Made by a program: the position numbers and the translations under genes. Positions 34,447-43,287 of a stretch of 64,000 bases of DNA are shown here, in pieces. Source of the stretch: Planctomycetota bacterium. GTDB taxonomy: Bacteria > Planctomycetota > Planctomycetia > Pirellulales > Pirellulaceae. Each line of letters opens with the position of its first letter. Position 1 is the stretch's first letter. The DNA lies in contig VGZC01000030.1 of the NCBI GenBank assembly GCA_016872725.1, forward strand, positions 1 through 64,000. Direction: 5' to 3'. The notes beneath the pieces were generated by a model that saw only the letters and a list, made by a program, of their open reading frames with translations, ran no database searches and was not told the DNA's origin.

Positions 34447-36432
34447 GTGTCGTCGCCGATCGCCGCGATTCTGCTGGGCCTGCTGGTCCTCCCCTTTCCC
34501 GCCGGACGGGCCGACGAATCGGACGCATGGCCCTACCTGGTTCCCGGCCGCGAGCGGGAGATGCGGTCGCTCGCCGCATTCCACGCGATGCATGTTCCCG
34601 GAGCCTTCGCCGACTGCACGCTGTGGGACGGTTGGCTTCCCCATGCGACATTATGGACCGGTCCCGACGCGCGGAATCGGTATCGCGATTCCCTGTCGCG
34701 GCGTCGTATCGACCCGTCGGGTTATGTCTCGATGCAACAACATCGCGGCATGGCGCACAGCGAAGGCTGGCCGTTCCCGGCGTGGCAACAAAGTACCGGC
34801 TCCGGCTGGCATTTTGTCGCGCGGGATGATCCATGGGCCATTCAGAACTTTCGATTGCGGCCTCTCGAACGGGCCGACGACTGGACGATCGAAGGGGCCG
34901 AGACGGTCGGAATCGACGGGGAACGCGGTTGGATGCTCCAGGCCAGAGGCGACCAAGTCGTCCTCACGACGCCCGCGTTCCGATGTGGGACGATTGTCGC
35001 GCCGTTCGTGCGTCTGGAATGGGCCGCGCGGGGGCTTCCTCCGGCGAGCCGCGCCCGAGTCGCCTGGCGGCTCGAAGGCGAACCCGATTGGCCGGAGGGG
35101 CGTCACGTCGAATGCGACCCGCCGCGCGACGACAAGGGCGCGCGGTTCGCGAATGTCGCCCTGTATGGGCACCCCGCGTACGCGGGAATCGTTACCCGAT
35201 ACCGGGTGACCATCGATACGACGGCGGGAGCCCAAATCGACGTCCATTCGCTCATCACGGCGATCGACTCGAGGCACCCCATCACGGGCCCGCTCTTCAC
35301 GCGCGGCTGCGCCGACTATTTCGCGTGGACGAAGGACCAGGCGTTCCTCCGCGCGAACATCGAGCGGATGCGCCGCGCCATGCGATTCACGCTCGATGCA
35401 TTCGACGTGCGGACCTCGCATCACGTCGTCGTGCGGTGGGTCGGGCACGACGGCCGGAGCGGAATCGTCCGATCGGCCGACGGCGGCAAGACGTTGCGAC
35501 CCGGACTGGGCGTCGGCAACAACTACTGGGACCTGCTTCCGTTCGGAGGGCACGACGCGCTGGCCACGATCTACGTCCACGACGCGCTCGCGAGGCTCGC
35601 CGAATTGGAACGCGCGGTCGCCGCGCATCCCGAATGGTCGATCGGACCACCCGATACGGACATGTCGGGGGACGCCCTTGGTGCGCTGGCCGAGTCGATT
35701 CGGTCGCGGTTCGCCCGCGAGTTCTGGAATCCTCGGACGGGTCGTTTCGCGGGTTGGCGCGATTTGGAAGGCACCGCGTACGACTACGGCTTCACCTTCG
35801 TCAATCTCGAGAGCATCAGTTACGGCATCGCCGACGACGACTCGGCCCGCGCCATCCTGGATTGGATCGACGGCCGTCGGACGATTCCCGAAGACACGTC
35901 GCAGGGGGCCGACATCTATCATTGGCGATTCGCGCCCCGCGCGACGACGCGCCGCAATCTCGAAACGTACGCATGGGTGTGGTCCGGTCCCGAGTCCATA
36001 CCGTGGGGCCATCAGGTCCAGGATGGCGGCGCGGTCCTCGGATTCAGCCACTTCGATTTGATGGCGCGACTGCGCGTCCAGGGCCCGAACGACGCATGGC
36101 GGAGACTGCGCGAAATCCTCGCGTGGTTCGACGAGGTTCACGCCGAGGGCGGGTACCGCGCCTACTACGCCAAGCCCGCGAGGGGAACGCTGCAAGGGGG
36201 CGGAACGCCCGGCGGGCTCGGCATCGATCACGAATTCCTCGAAAGCGCGCTCGTTCCCCAGGTCATGCTGTACGGATTCCTCGGATTCCGACCGACGGCG
36301 ACCGGCTATGAAATCCACCCCCGGTTGCCCGACCGTTGGGAATCGCTCACCGTGCGGCGCATCCATTACGCCGATCAGGTTCTCGACGTCACGGCCCGCG
36401 CGAACGGCGAAGTCGTCGTCACGCCCAGGTAG
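34447..36432 (+). CDS. Exported six-hairpin glycosidase-like protein
   Basis: About 661 residues from a GTG at 34447, chosen because it gives a signal peptide (SSPIAAILLGLLVLPFPAGRADE). The frame is open to an ATG at 34261 and no clear ribosome site decides the point. Residues about 230-600 have helical-barrel glycosidase features: RGCADYFAWTKDQAFLRANIERMRRAMRF, a catalytic-style NNYWDLLPFGGHDAL, YDYGFTFVNLES and WGHQVQDGGAVLGFSHFDLM. This looks like the alpha-L-rhamnosidase/GH94-type (alpha/alpha)6 fold. The GH family and substrate are not certain. A small beta domain ends the protein. With the GH127-type and beta-helix neighbours it suggests plant or algal polysaccharide use. Confidence 0.75.
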   Translation: MSSPIAAILLGLLVLPFPAGRADESDAWPYLVPGREREMRSLAAFHAMHVPGAFADCTLWDGWLPHATLWTGPDARNRYRDSLSRRRIDPSGYVSMQQHRGMAHSEGWPFPAWQQSTGSGWHFVARDDPWAIQNFRLRPLERADDWTIEGAETVGIDGERGWMLQARGDQVVLTTPAFRCGTIVAPFVRLEWAARGLPPASRARVAWRLEGEPDWPEGRHVECDPPRDDKGARFANVALYGHPAYAGIVTRYRVTIDTTAGAQIDVHSLITAIDSRHPITGPLFTRGCADYFAWTKDQAFLRANIERMRRAMRFTLDAFDVRTSHHVVVRWVGHDGRSGIVRSADGGKTLRPGLGVGNNYWDLLPFGGHDALATIYVHDALARLAELERAVAAHPEWSIGPPDTDMSGDALGALAESIRSRFAREFWNPRTGRFAGWRDLEGTAYDYGFTFVNLESISYGIADDDSARAILDWIDGRRTIPEDTSQGADIYHWRFAPRATTRRNLETYAWVWSGPESIPWGHQVQDGGAVLGFSHFDLMARLRVQGPNDAWRRLREILAWFDEVHAEGGYRAYYAKPARGTLQGGGTPGGLGIDHEFLESALVPQVMLYGFLGFRPTATGYEIHPRLPDRWESLTVRRIHYADQVLDVTARANGEVVVTPR

Positions 36433-36454
36433 GGCATCGCGGAAGGTCAACCGC

Positions 36455-36460
36455 TATACT
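36455..36460 (+). promoter_or_regulatory. -10-like TATACT
   Basis: TATACT lies 31 bases before the beta-helix/PKD gene start. It resembles the box at 15526-15531 (both preceded by G or C and followed by CG). No -35 is evident. Confidence 0.25.
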
Positions 36461-36490
36461 CGGGGTCCATTCCCCACCGGAGCCATCGCC

Positions 36491-38593
36491 ATGCGCAAGC
36501 GGGTCCTTCCCAAACGGCCGATCGCGTCGAGTCCATGCGCGGCGACGGGGCGCGTGCGCGCCTTCGGAGTCGTGGTGGGGATCGCCGCGAGCCTTGTCGT
36601 CTCGAACGTCGCAAGCGGCGACGAGCCGCCGCGCCGGGAGGTGAGTACGGACACTGTGCTCGACCCAACCCAAACGTACGGCGCGCTCGTGATCACGAGG
36701 TCGAATGTGACGATCGACGGACGCGGCGCGTGGCTGATCGGATCGACCGAATCCAATCCCGCCGCCTTCAAGGGGACCGCCATCGAGGCATCCGGGGTTT
36801 CCGGAGTCACGCTAAAGAATATCCGGGCGAAAGGCTGGGAAACGGGCCTCAAGGTCACCAACGGTTCGGGATGGACGATCGAGGGCTGCGACTTTTCGGA
36901 CAACTTCCACGATCCGGCGTTCGGTTGGGGGGAAAACGGGCGGCGGGGCGGCATCGTGCTGGAACGCGTCACCGGGTCGACGATCCGCGGCTGCAAGGCG
37001 AACCGCGTATGGGACGCCTGTGTTCTAGTCGATTCCGACCACAATGCGATCCGCGACAACGATTTTTCACACGCGTCCGACACGTGCCTCAAGTTGTGGA
37101 ACGCGTCGCGCAACGAAGTCCGCAAGAACAACCTGAGCCACGGAATCCGCATCTCGCCGGGGGAAGTCCATGCGCGCGATTCGACATGCGTGCTGATTGA
37201 AAGCGGATCGAACGACAATACGTTCATCGGCAACGACTGCACGCACGGCGGCGACGGGATTTTCGTCCGTGTGCTCAACGGATGGGTCAGCGCGGGCAAC
37301 CGGTTCGAGGAGAACGACTGTTCGTACGCGAACAACAATGGTTTCGAGGCATGGTCGCCGCGTAACACGTATGTCCGCAATAAGGCGAATCACTGCAGCT
37401 ACGGGTTCTGGCTCGGCGCCTCCGATCAGACCGTGCTCATCGGAAACGAGGCATCGCACAATGGCCTTCCGAGCGGCCATCACAACTCGCCCCATCTGCC
37501 CGACGCGGGCCACGCGGGCATCGTGTTCATGTTCGGGCCGTCGAGCCACACGATTTGCCGAGGCAACACGTGCGAAGGCAACCAGGGCGCCGGAATCGCC
37601 GTGATCGGCGATCTCGATCCGAAAAACGCCAGGTGGAAGGCGTTCCACTGGATACTCGAACAAAACGCATTGCGGTCGAACCGGTGGGGCGTTTACGTTC
37701 AGCGAGCCGATTGGATCCACGCCGGCTCGAACCGTTTTGTCGGCAATGAACGGGGAGATCTGTTTGCGGCGGACGGAGTAACCAATCTCGTTCGATTGCC
37801 CGACGCGCCCGACGACGCGGCGCCTCCCGTGTGCCGGTTGGCGGGACCCGATCGAGGCCGCGTCGGGCGGCGGATCGAGTGGGACGCGACGGAAAGCCGC
37901 GACCCGGGAGGCCGACCGCTCGAATTCCGTTGGGATCTGGGGGACGGGACCATCCTGTCGACCGAGCGCGCGGCGCACGTCTTCCAACGACCCGGCTTCC
38001 ACCGGATGGGCTTGACGGTCCACAACGGCCGGCTCTCGGATCTGGCATGGCGCGACTTGTACATCACCGAGGACGTCGCGGAGATCGGGACGGAGGGGGC
38101 CGCGGCGGACTGGTCGTGGATCGACGCAAGCTCGCGCGCGGCGTTCGAGGACGACCGCGAGACGCGTCTTGTCGGCGAGAGCTCGGTCCGCGCGCTGGTG
38201 AGTCCATACGGCGGCGGTCGCGTCAGCCTGTTGTACCCCGCGTCGCGCCGCGCGGGATGGAAGCCGTCCGAATACCGCGAGCTCGTCTTCTGGGTCAAGG
38301 CGCTGAACGAGAATGTCCCCGCGTGGCAGGACGTCAATCCGATCGTGACGCTCCATTCAGGCGAATCGGACGCCATACGGCTCGCGCCGCGCGGCGACCT
38401 GCTCAGCCAGCCTCCCTACAATGAAGCTCGCGAGGGCTGGACCTACTTCGCCGTGCCGCTCGCGGGCGACGCCGTTTGGGAGCGGACGGGATCCGACTGC
38501 GAAACGATCGATTACGTGACGATCGGTTTTGATTCCTGGGGCGCGCCTCCGCTCCGCATCTGGATCGACGGACTCGCGTGGAAGAAGGAATGA
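36491..38593 (+). CDS. Exported parallel beta-helix (NosD-like) protein with PKD domain
   Basis: 700 residues; start at 36491 gives a twin-charged n-region and hydrophobic core (FGVVVGIAASLVVSNVASGDE). Residues about 60-430 are a right-handed beta-helix with many coils (NVTIDGRGAW, GWTIEGCDFS, NAIRDNDFSH, NTFIGNDCTHGGDGIFV, NTYVRNKANHCSYGFWLGA), as in NosD/polysaccharide lyases and mannuronan epimerases. Residues about 445-525 are a PKD domain (WDATESRDPGGRPLEFRWDLGDG). The last 160 residues form a further binding-type beta domain. It probably acts on or binds extracellular uronic-acid polysaccharide (inference). Confidence 0.85.
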   Translation: MRKRVLPKRPIASSPCAATGRVRAFGVVVGIAASLVVSNVASGDEPPRREVSTDTVLDPTQTYGALVITRSNVTIDGRGAWLIGSTESNPAAFKGTAIEASGVSGVTLKNIRAKGWETGLKVTNGSGWTIEGCDFSDNFHDPAFGWGENGRRGGIVLERVTGSTIRGCKANRVWDACVLVDSDHNAIRDNDFSHASDTCLKLWNASRNEVRKNNLSHGIRISPGEVHARDSTCVLIESGSNDNTFIGNDCTHGGDGIFVRVLNGWVSAGNRFEENDCSYANNNGFEAWSPRNTYVRNKANHCSYGFWLGASDQTVLIGNEASHNGLPSGHHNSPHLPDAGHAGIVFMFGPSSHTICRGNTCEGNQGAGIAVIGDLDPKNARWKAFHWILEQNALRSNRWGVYVQRADWIHAGSNRFVGNERGDLFAADGVTNLVRLPDAPDDAAPPVCRLAGPDRGRVGRRIEWDATESRDPGGRPLEFRWDLGDGTILSTERAAHVFQRPGFHRMGLTVHNGRLSDLAWRDLYITEDVAEIGTEGAAADWSWIDASSRAAFEDDRETRLVGESSVRALVSPYGGGRVSLLYPASRRAGWKPSEYRELVFWVKALNENVPAWQDVNPIVTLHSGESDAIRLAPRGDLLSQPPYNEAREGWTYFAVPLAGDAVWERTGSDCETIDYVTIGFDSWGAPPLRIWIDGLAWKKE

Positions 38594-38595
38594 AA

Positions 38596-38620
38596 AAGCC
38601 CCCGGTGCGGGCGGGGGCTT
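38596..38620 (-). terminator. Rho-independent terminator
   Basis: Perfect 9-base stem AAGCCCCCG/CGGGGGCTT with a 7-base loop. Read on the minus strand it is followed by TTTTTCA, a T-tract, so it mainly terminates the secreted-protein gene at 38660-39034; it can also stop the plus-strand beta-helix gene. Confidence 0.85.
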
Positions 38621-38659
38621 GGCGTGTCGAGCGGACCGCGAGTGGGATCGGTCTCGCGA

Positions 38660-39034
38660 TTACCAGGGTCCGCGCGAATAGTACACGCCGAATTGATCGG
38701 TGTGGCTCGGCCAAAGCGGAGTCGGAAGGAAATGGCCTTCCTGCCCCTGCCCGTCGCCCGGATAGGGGCGGCGGAATTGGTGGTGCAGCGGTCGTGTCTC
38801 GCTCTGCGCCACGCCCCAGGCCATGGTGGAGTAGGTGGTCGCCGTGGGAGGAACCACGAGCGCCACGGGCCGACCGTACGACGTGTGGTAGTAGTCGCCG
38901 TGCCAGCTGGTGCTTCGCGCGTGCCGGAGAGCCCAACGCTCGGCGATCCGCGACTGTTGGGCGCTCGCCGGGGAGGCCTCGAGCGCGGCGCCGACGCCAA
39001 CCGCGAGCGCGGCGATCAGCATGAACGTACGCAT
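38660..39034 (-). CDS. Secreted protein of planctomycete type, unknown function
   Basis: 124 residues. Signal peptide MRTFMLIAALAVGVGAALEASPASA with Ala-x-Ala cleavage. The mature part is rich in Tyr, His and Pro and contains RPVALVVPPTATTYSTMAWGV and LHHQFRRPYPGDG, a pattern I associate with small exported Planctomycetota proteins. No catalytic motif, no Cys. It lies 57 bases after a second secreted-protein gene on the same strand and ends at a strong terminator, so the two form one transcript. Confidence 0.7.
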   Translation of the reverse strand: MRTFMLIAALAVGVGAALEASPASAQQSRIAERWALRHARSTSWHGDYYHTSYGRPVALVVPPTATTYSTMAWGVAQSETRPLHHQFRRPYPGDGQGQEGHFLPTPLWPSHTDQFGVYYSRGPW

Positions 39035-39091
39035 GGCGTTATCCTGATTCATCGAGGGTGATGGGAAACGGGGTCGCGACGGCATGTCCGC

Positions 39092-39511
39092 TCACCGCGG
39101 GATCCGGAATTGTTGCACGAGGGCTCCGGCCGCCGTGCGGAGCGGCGGATAGTAATACGCGGTCGCCGTTCGCGTCATGCCGCGGCCGCCGTCGTAGTAC
39201 CGGTAGTACGAATGGTAATGCGGATACAGCATCTCGTGCGGCATCATCGGTTGGTACGTGACGTACGTGTGGCCCACGTTGGCGGGGACCGGCTGGGGCG
39301 ACACGTACAACTGGGCTCCCACCTGTCCGCAATCGGCGGGCACGTAGAAGTTGTGGAACAGATCGGGCCGTCCGCTGTACATCGGCCGGCAATTCGGGCA
39401 GGCGGGTTGGCAGTTCGGGCACGTGCCATCCTGGGCTTGAGCCATCGGCGCGGCGAACAAGCAGCAGACGGCCACGATGCCCAGGCACCACAGTGTGGAA
39501 GCGCGCAGCAT
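39092..39511 (-). CDS. Secreted Cys/Tyr-rich protein, unknown function
   Basis: 139 residues, with AAGGAG seven bases before the ATG. Signal peptide LGIVAVCCLFAAPMAQAQ, then two CPNC motifs (CPNCQPACPNCRP) which could bind metal or form disulphides, then VSPQPVPANVGHTYVTYQPMMPHEMLYPHYHSYYR, rich in Tyr, Pro and His. The pattern fits a surface or periplasmic structural protein found in Planctomycetota; no function is known to me. First gene of a two-gene unit with the secreted protein downstream. Confidence 0.72.
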   Translation of the reverse strand: MLRASTLWCLGIVAVCCLFAAPMAQAQDGTCPNCQPACPNCRPMYSGRPDLFHNFYVPADCGQVGAQLYVSPQPVPANVGHTYVTYQPMMPHEMLYPHYHSYYRYYDGGRGMTRTATAYYYPPLRTAAGALVQQFRIPR

Positions 39512-39908
39512 GGGTGGCTCCTTCTGGGAGGGGTCGGGCGGGTCCCGCGCCGCGGCGGTTCAGCGCGGATGCAAGGCTCGGTCGCTCACGGCGCGCCGGC
39601 CGGAAGCCGTTCTCGGCCGCTCGCGGGTATCGCGTTCCGCGGATTCGATCCGGCATCCACGATCCATTCTCGTCCACGTCCGGTGGCGAGGGTGAGTCTT
39701 TATTTTCCGCCCGCACGGTTTGACGCGGGGTGGTCGCACGCCTCCCGAAACCGGCTGGGAACCGTTCGGAACAACCGCTATAATCCGCACGAAACACGCG
39801 GCCCTTCGGTTGGAATTCTTCGGAACGCCCGCCGCGCCCGGAGATTCAACCGTCTCGCACTCGACGGACGGTGGCGGGATCGGGCCGGCGTGGGCAGGAG
39901 GATGCACG
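39512..39908. other. Divergent intergenic region before topoisomerase VI genes
   Basis: 397 bases. TATAAT at 39779-39784 is a perfect -10 hexamer, 125 bases before the topoisomerase start; the -35 at the right distance is poor. The open frame continuing up to 39720 has no start context and is not credible as coding. Confidence 0.45.
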
Positions 39909-42098
39909 TTGAGCGAAACACGACGCACGAGTTCCAAGCAACACGGCGAGTCCCCGCCGTCCCGAACGCGCGTTTCTTCGGCCGACACGACCGAACCGGT
40001 CGATCCCGCCTCGCATGACGCGGCGCCGGATGACGGCGCCGAGCATCATGAGCGCGGACCGGGCATTCGGTCGAGCTCGCCGCGCCGCGCGACGGCCCAG
40101 TCGATGGCCGCGAAACAGCGCGAGATTTCGGTCAGCGAGTTCTTCACGAAGAACAAACACCTGCTCGGATTCGACAATCCGCGCAAGGCCCTGCTGACGA
40201 CCGTCAAGGAAGCCGTCGACAATTCGCTCGACGCCTGCGAGGAAGCCGGCATCGTCCCCGAGATCTGGGTCAAGCTGACGCAGGTCAAGCCGAACCACTT
40301 CCGTGTGAGTGTCCAGGACAACGGACCGGGAATCGTCAAGAACCAGATCCCGCTCATCTTCGGCAAACTGCTCTACGGCTCGAAGTTCCACCGGCTCCGC
40401 ATGAGTCGCGGCCAGCAGGGGATCGGAATCAGCGCGGCCGGCATGAACGGCTGGATGACGACCGGCGCGCCGGTCAAGATCATCTCGAAGATCGGAGCCA
40501 ACAAGCCCGCGCACTATTTCGAGATCCAGATCAATACGCAGCTCAACCGGCCCGAGATCAAGAACGGAAAAGGCGAGGGAGTCGACATTCCGGCCGGACC
40601 GAAAGGCCTCGAGTACCTCGCGAGCCAGGGGATCGAATGGGTCGCGACGTACGAAGCGAGGGACGGGGTTCCCGAGCGCGACGTGAAGAGCGGCACGCGC
40701 GTCACGATCGAACTGGCCGCGAAATACCAGCGCGGCCGCGGGAGCGTCGACGAGTACATCGAATTGACGGCGATTGCCAACCCGCACGTGACGCTCCATT
40801 TCGAGGACCCGGACGGGAACCCGCGGACGTACGCGCGATCGACTCGCCATCTCCCGCCGGAACCGAAGGAGATCAAACCGCATCCCTACGGCGTGGAACT
40901 CGGCACGCTCGTCACCATGTTCGAACGGACGAAGGCTCCGACGCTCGGCCAGTTCTTCGTCACGTCGTTCTCGCGGGTCAGTTCGGCCGTCGCGCGGCGG
41001 ATCTGCGAACGGGCGGGCGTGGGCATCCGCATGTCGCCCAAGAACGTGCCGTCCGAAAAGGCGAACGGCCTGTATCAGGCCATTCAGGAAACCCGCATCA
41101 AGGCGCCGACGACCGATTGCATCGCGCCGATCGGCGAGGACCTGTTGCTCAAGGGGCTAAGGCACGTCTTGCCGGGCGAGTTCTACTGCGCGGCGACGCG
41201 CCCGCCCGCCGTCTATCGGGGCAACCCGTTCTTGATCGAGGTGGGGCTGACCTACGGCGGCGGCGGAAGCGTCGAGAAAGTCTCGCTCGACGTCCTGCGC
41301 GAATTGCTCTCCCAGACCGACGCGCGCACGTTGCGACAGTTCCTCATCAATACCTTTGATGGACTCGGCCCCGACGCCGCCGACCGGATTCTCGCCGAGG
41401 CCGAAGCGGGCACGCGTGTGGCGCCCGGAAAGCTCAAGCCAAAGGACATCGAACGCCTTTTTGAGTCGATGCGCAACATCAGCGTCGGCGACGGCCAGGT
41501 GATGCAGGTCCTGCGGTACGCCAACCGAGTCCCCCTTCAATTCAAACAGCGGGACTGCGCGATCACCGACTCGGTCATCCAGACGAATTGGAGGGCCTAC
41601 GGGTTGAGCCAGAGCCGCGGCGCGCTGCCCGCGGGACCGGTGAGCGTGATGGTCCACATCGCGAGCGTCTGGGTCCCGTTCACGAGCGAATCGAAGGAGG
41701 CGATCGCGTCGTACCCCGAGATCCAAAAGGAACTGCGTCTCGCGCTCCAGGCGGTCGGCCGCAAGTTGGGCATGTACCTCCGGCGCCGCAAGCGCGTCCA
41801 ACAGGAAGGCGAACGCCGGTCGATCTTCCTGCGGTACCTCGGAGAGGTCGCGTCCGCCGTCGGCGAGATCAACGGTGTCGACGCCGACGGACTCTATGGG
41901 CAATTGCTCAAAGTCGCGAAACGCAAGACGGCCGAAGCCGACATGAAGCTCGATGAACGGGGCAAGGCGATCGCGGACGAGCACTCGGCGTTCGGCGACA
42001 ACGTCATCATCGTCGAACAGGACGCCAAGACCATGTTCGGGGAACGCGCGACGGCCGCGCCTTCCGGGAATTCTCCGCGCAGCGCGACGGCCGGATAG
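39909..42098 (+). CDS. top6B: DNA topoisomerase VI subunit B
   Basis: 729 residues from a TTG start with AGGAGG seven bases upstream (an internal ATG at 40104 would drop a 65-residue Ser/Pro/Arg-rich leader). This is the ATPase subunit of the A2B2 type IIB topoisomerase that relaxes and decatenates DNA. The GHKL ATPase is clear: KEAVDNSLDAC at about residues 100-110, DNGPGI at about 137, and GQQGIGISAAG. Then an H2TH-type segment (KLKPKDIERLFESM) and the transducer domain with the switch lysine in VPFTSESKEAI. The C-terminal tail beyond about 705 is low-complexity. It is 22 bases from the A subunit. Topoisomerase VI is archaeal/plant in the main and scattered in bacteria. Confidence 0.95.
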   Translation: MSETRRTSSKQHGESPPSRTRVSSADTTEPVDPASHDAAPDDGAEHHERGPGIRSSSPRRATAQSMAAKQREISVSEFFTKNKHLLGFDNPRKALLTTVKEAVDNSLDACEEAGIVPEIWVKLTQVKPNHFRVSVQDNGPGIVKNQIPLIFGKLLYGSKFHRLRMSRGQQGIGISAAGMNGWMTTGAPVKIISKIGANKPAHYFEIQINTQLNRPEIKNGKGEGVDIPAGPKGLEYLASQGIEWVATYEARDGVPERDVKSGTRVTIELAAKYQRGRGSVDEYIELTAIANPHVTLHFEDPDGNPRTYARSTRHLPPEPKEIKPHPYGVELGTLVTMFERTKAPTLGQFFVTSFSRVSSAVARRICERAGVGIRMSPKNVPSEKANGLYQAIQETRIKAPTTDCIAPIGEDLLLKGLRHVLPGEFYCAATRPPAVYRGNPFLIEVGLTYGGGGSVEKVSLDVLRELLSQTDARTLRQFLINTFDGLGPDAADRILAEAEAGTRVAPGKLKPKDIERLFESMRNISVGDGQVMQVLRYANRVPLQFKQRDCAITDSVIQTNWRAYGLSQSRGALPAGPVSVMVHIASVWVPFTSESKEAIASYPEIQKELRLALQAVGRKLGMYLRRRKRVQQEGERRSIFLRYLGEVASAVGEINGVDADGLYGQLLKVAKRKTAEADMKLDERGKAIADEHSAFGDNVIIVEQDAKTMFGERATAAPSGNSPRSATAG

Positions 42099-42120
42099 CA
42101 CCTAGCGGGAGCAGGGACCG

Positions 42121-43275
42121 ATGGCGAAACGCAAGCCGAAAACGAACGAACGGGCCGCCGCGAAGCCGATGAGCGAACTCTCGCCGGCGGACCGCAAGAC
42201 GCTCACGGCGCTGACGGGACTTGGAGAACGCGTTATCGCCTGCGCCGAGCGGAGCCGCCCGCCCCATCTCGATATCCCTTCCCGCACGCTTTCGAACGTG
42301 CGGTTCAACCAGTCGAAGCGGATCCTCGAGATGGGCAGCGGAACGAATCGGCGCGAGCTGTTCAACCTCTCGCAGGCGAAAGCCTATATGCAGACGCTGC
42401 TCGTCGGCACCGGCGCGAAACGGCTCATCGAACAAGGAAAGACGACGAGCCTTCGCGGACTCTACTACATGCTCAAACACACGATCGAAGGCACGAAGGA
42501 AGAGACATTCGATGAACAGGGCGAATCGGATTCGATGATCGAGGACGCCGAGGTCCTGCTCAACGCGCTCCGCGAGGAACTCCACCTGTACGCGCAGAAA
42601 CGCGGAGAAATGGTCGGGCCGATCACGGTCATCGACAGCGGCGACGAGATCGATTGCACACGCATGGGTTCGGGGGGATACGGCATTCCGTCGATCGTCG
42701 AACCCGACCGGATCCAGTTCAGGAACTGCAAGGCGACGTTCATCCTCCATGTCGAAAAAGACACGGTCTGGCAACGATTCAACGAAGACAAGTTCTGGAG
42801 GAAGCACAATTGCATCCTGACCCACGGCGCGGGCCAACCCCCCCGCGGCGTGCGCCGCATGCTCTACCGGCTCAACGCCGAACTCGGCCTGCCGATCTAC
42901 TGCGTGCTCGATAACGACCCCTGGGGATACTACATCTACAGCGTCATCAAGCAAGGCTCGATCAATCTCGCCTACGAATCGAAACGCATGGCCATTCCGT
43001 CGGTCCGGTTCCTGGGACTCCGCAGCATCGATTTCGAACGATGCCGCCTTACGCCCAGCGTTCAGATCCGATTGAACGACCAGGATCGCAAGCGGGCCAA
43101 GCAGATCGCCGGGTATCCGTGGTTCGCGAACAAGCGGCCCTGGCAGAAGGAGATCGACTTGATGCTCAAGAATGGATTCAAGCTCGAAGTCGAGTCGCTC
43201 ATCAGCAAGGACATCAGCTACGTCACGGAGGAGTACGTTCCCACGCGGCTGGCCGAAAGCGATTTCCTGGATTAG
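42121..43275 (+). CDS. top6A: DNA topoisomerase VI subunit A (Spo11-like)
   Basis: 384 residues. It cleaves both DNA strands through a tyrosine in a winged-helix (CAP-like) domain: SLRGLYYML, Tyr115/116. The Toprim domain shows the acidic residues in FILHVEKDT and the DxD in CVLDNDPWGYYIYS. ITVIDSGDEIDC and THGAGQPPRGVRRMLYRL are also family blocks. Length is usual for Top6A. It follows the B subunit by 22 bases, an ordinary top6BA operon, so a functional enzyme is expected. It ends 12 bases before the next gene. Confidence 0.95.
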   Translation: MAKRKPKTNERAAAKPMSELSPADRKTLTALTGLGERVIACAERSRPPHLDIPSRTLSNVRFNQSKRILEMGSGTNRRELFNLSQAKAYMQTLLVGTGAKRLIEQGKTTSLRGLYYMLKHTIEGTKEETFDEQGESDSMIEDAEVLLNALREELHLYAQKRGEMVGPITVIDSGDEIDCTRMGSGGYGIPSIVEPDRIQFRNCKATFILHVEKDTVWQRFNEDKFWRKHNCILTHGAGQPPRGVRRMLYRLNAELGLPIYCVLDNDPWGYYIYSVIKQGSINLAYESKRMAIPSVRFLGLRSIDFERCRLTPSVQIRLNDQDRKRAKQIAGYPWFANKRPWQKEIDLMLKNGFKLEVESLISKDISYVTEEYVPTRLAESDFLD

Positions 43276-43287
43276 TGGGTTTCGCGC

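Noticed and set aside
39720-39908. Further N-terminal extension of topoisomerase VI B
   Set aside because: The translation has no family similarity and the frame's ATG has no ribosome site, whereas the TTG at 39909 follows AGGAGG.
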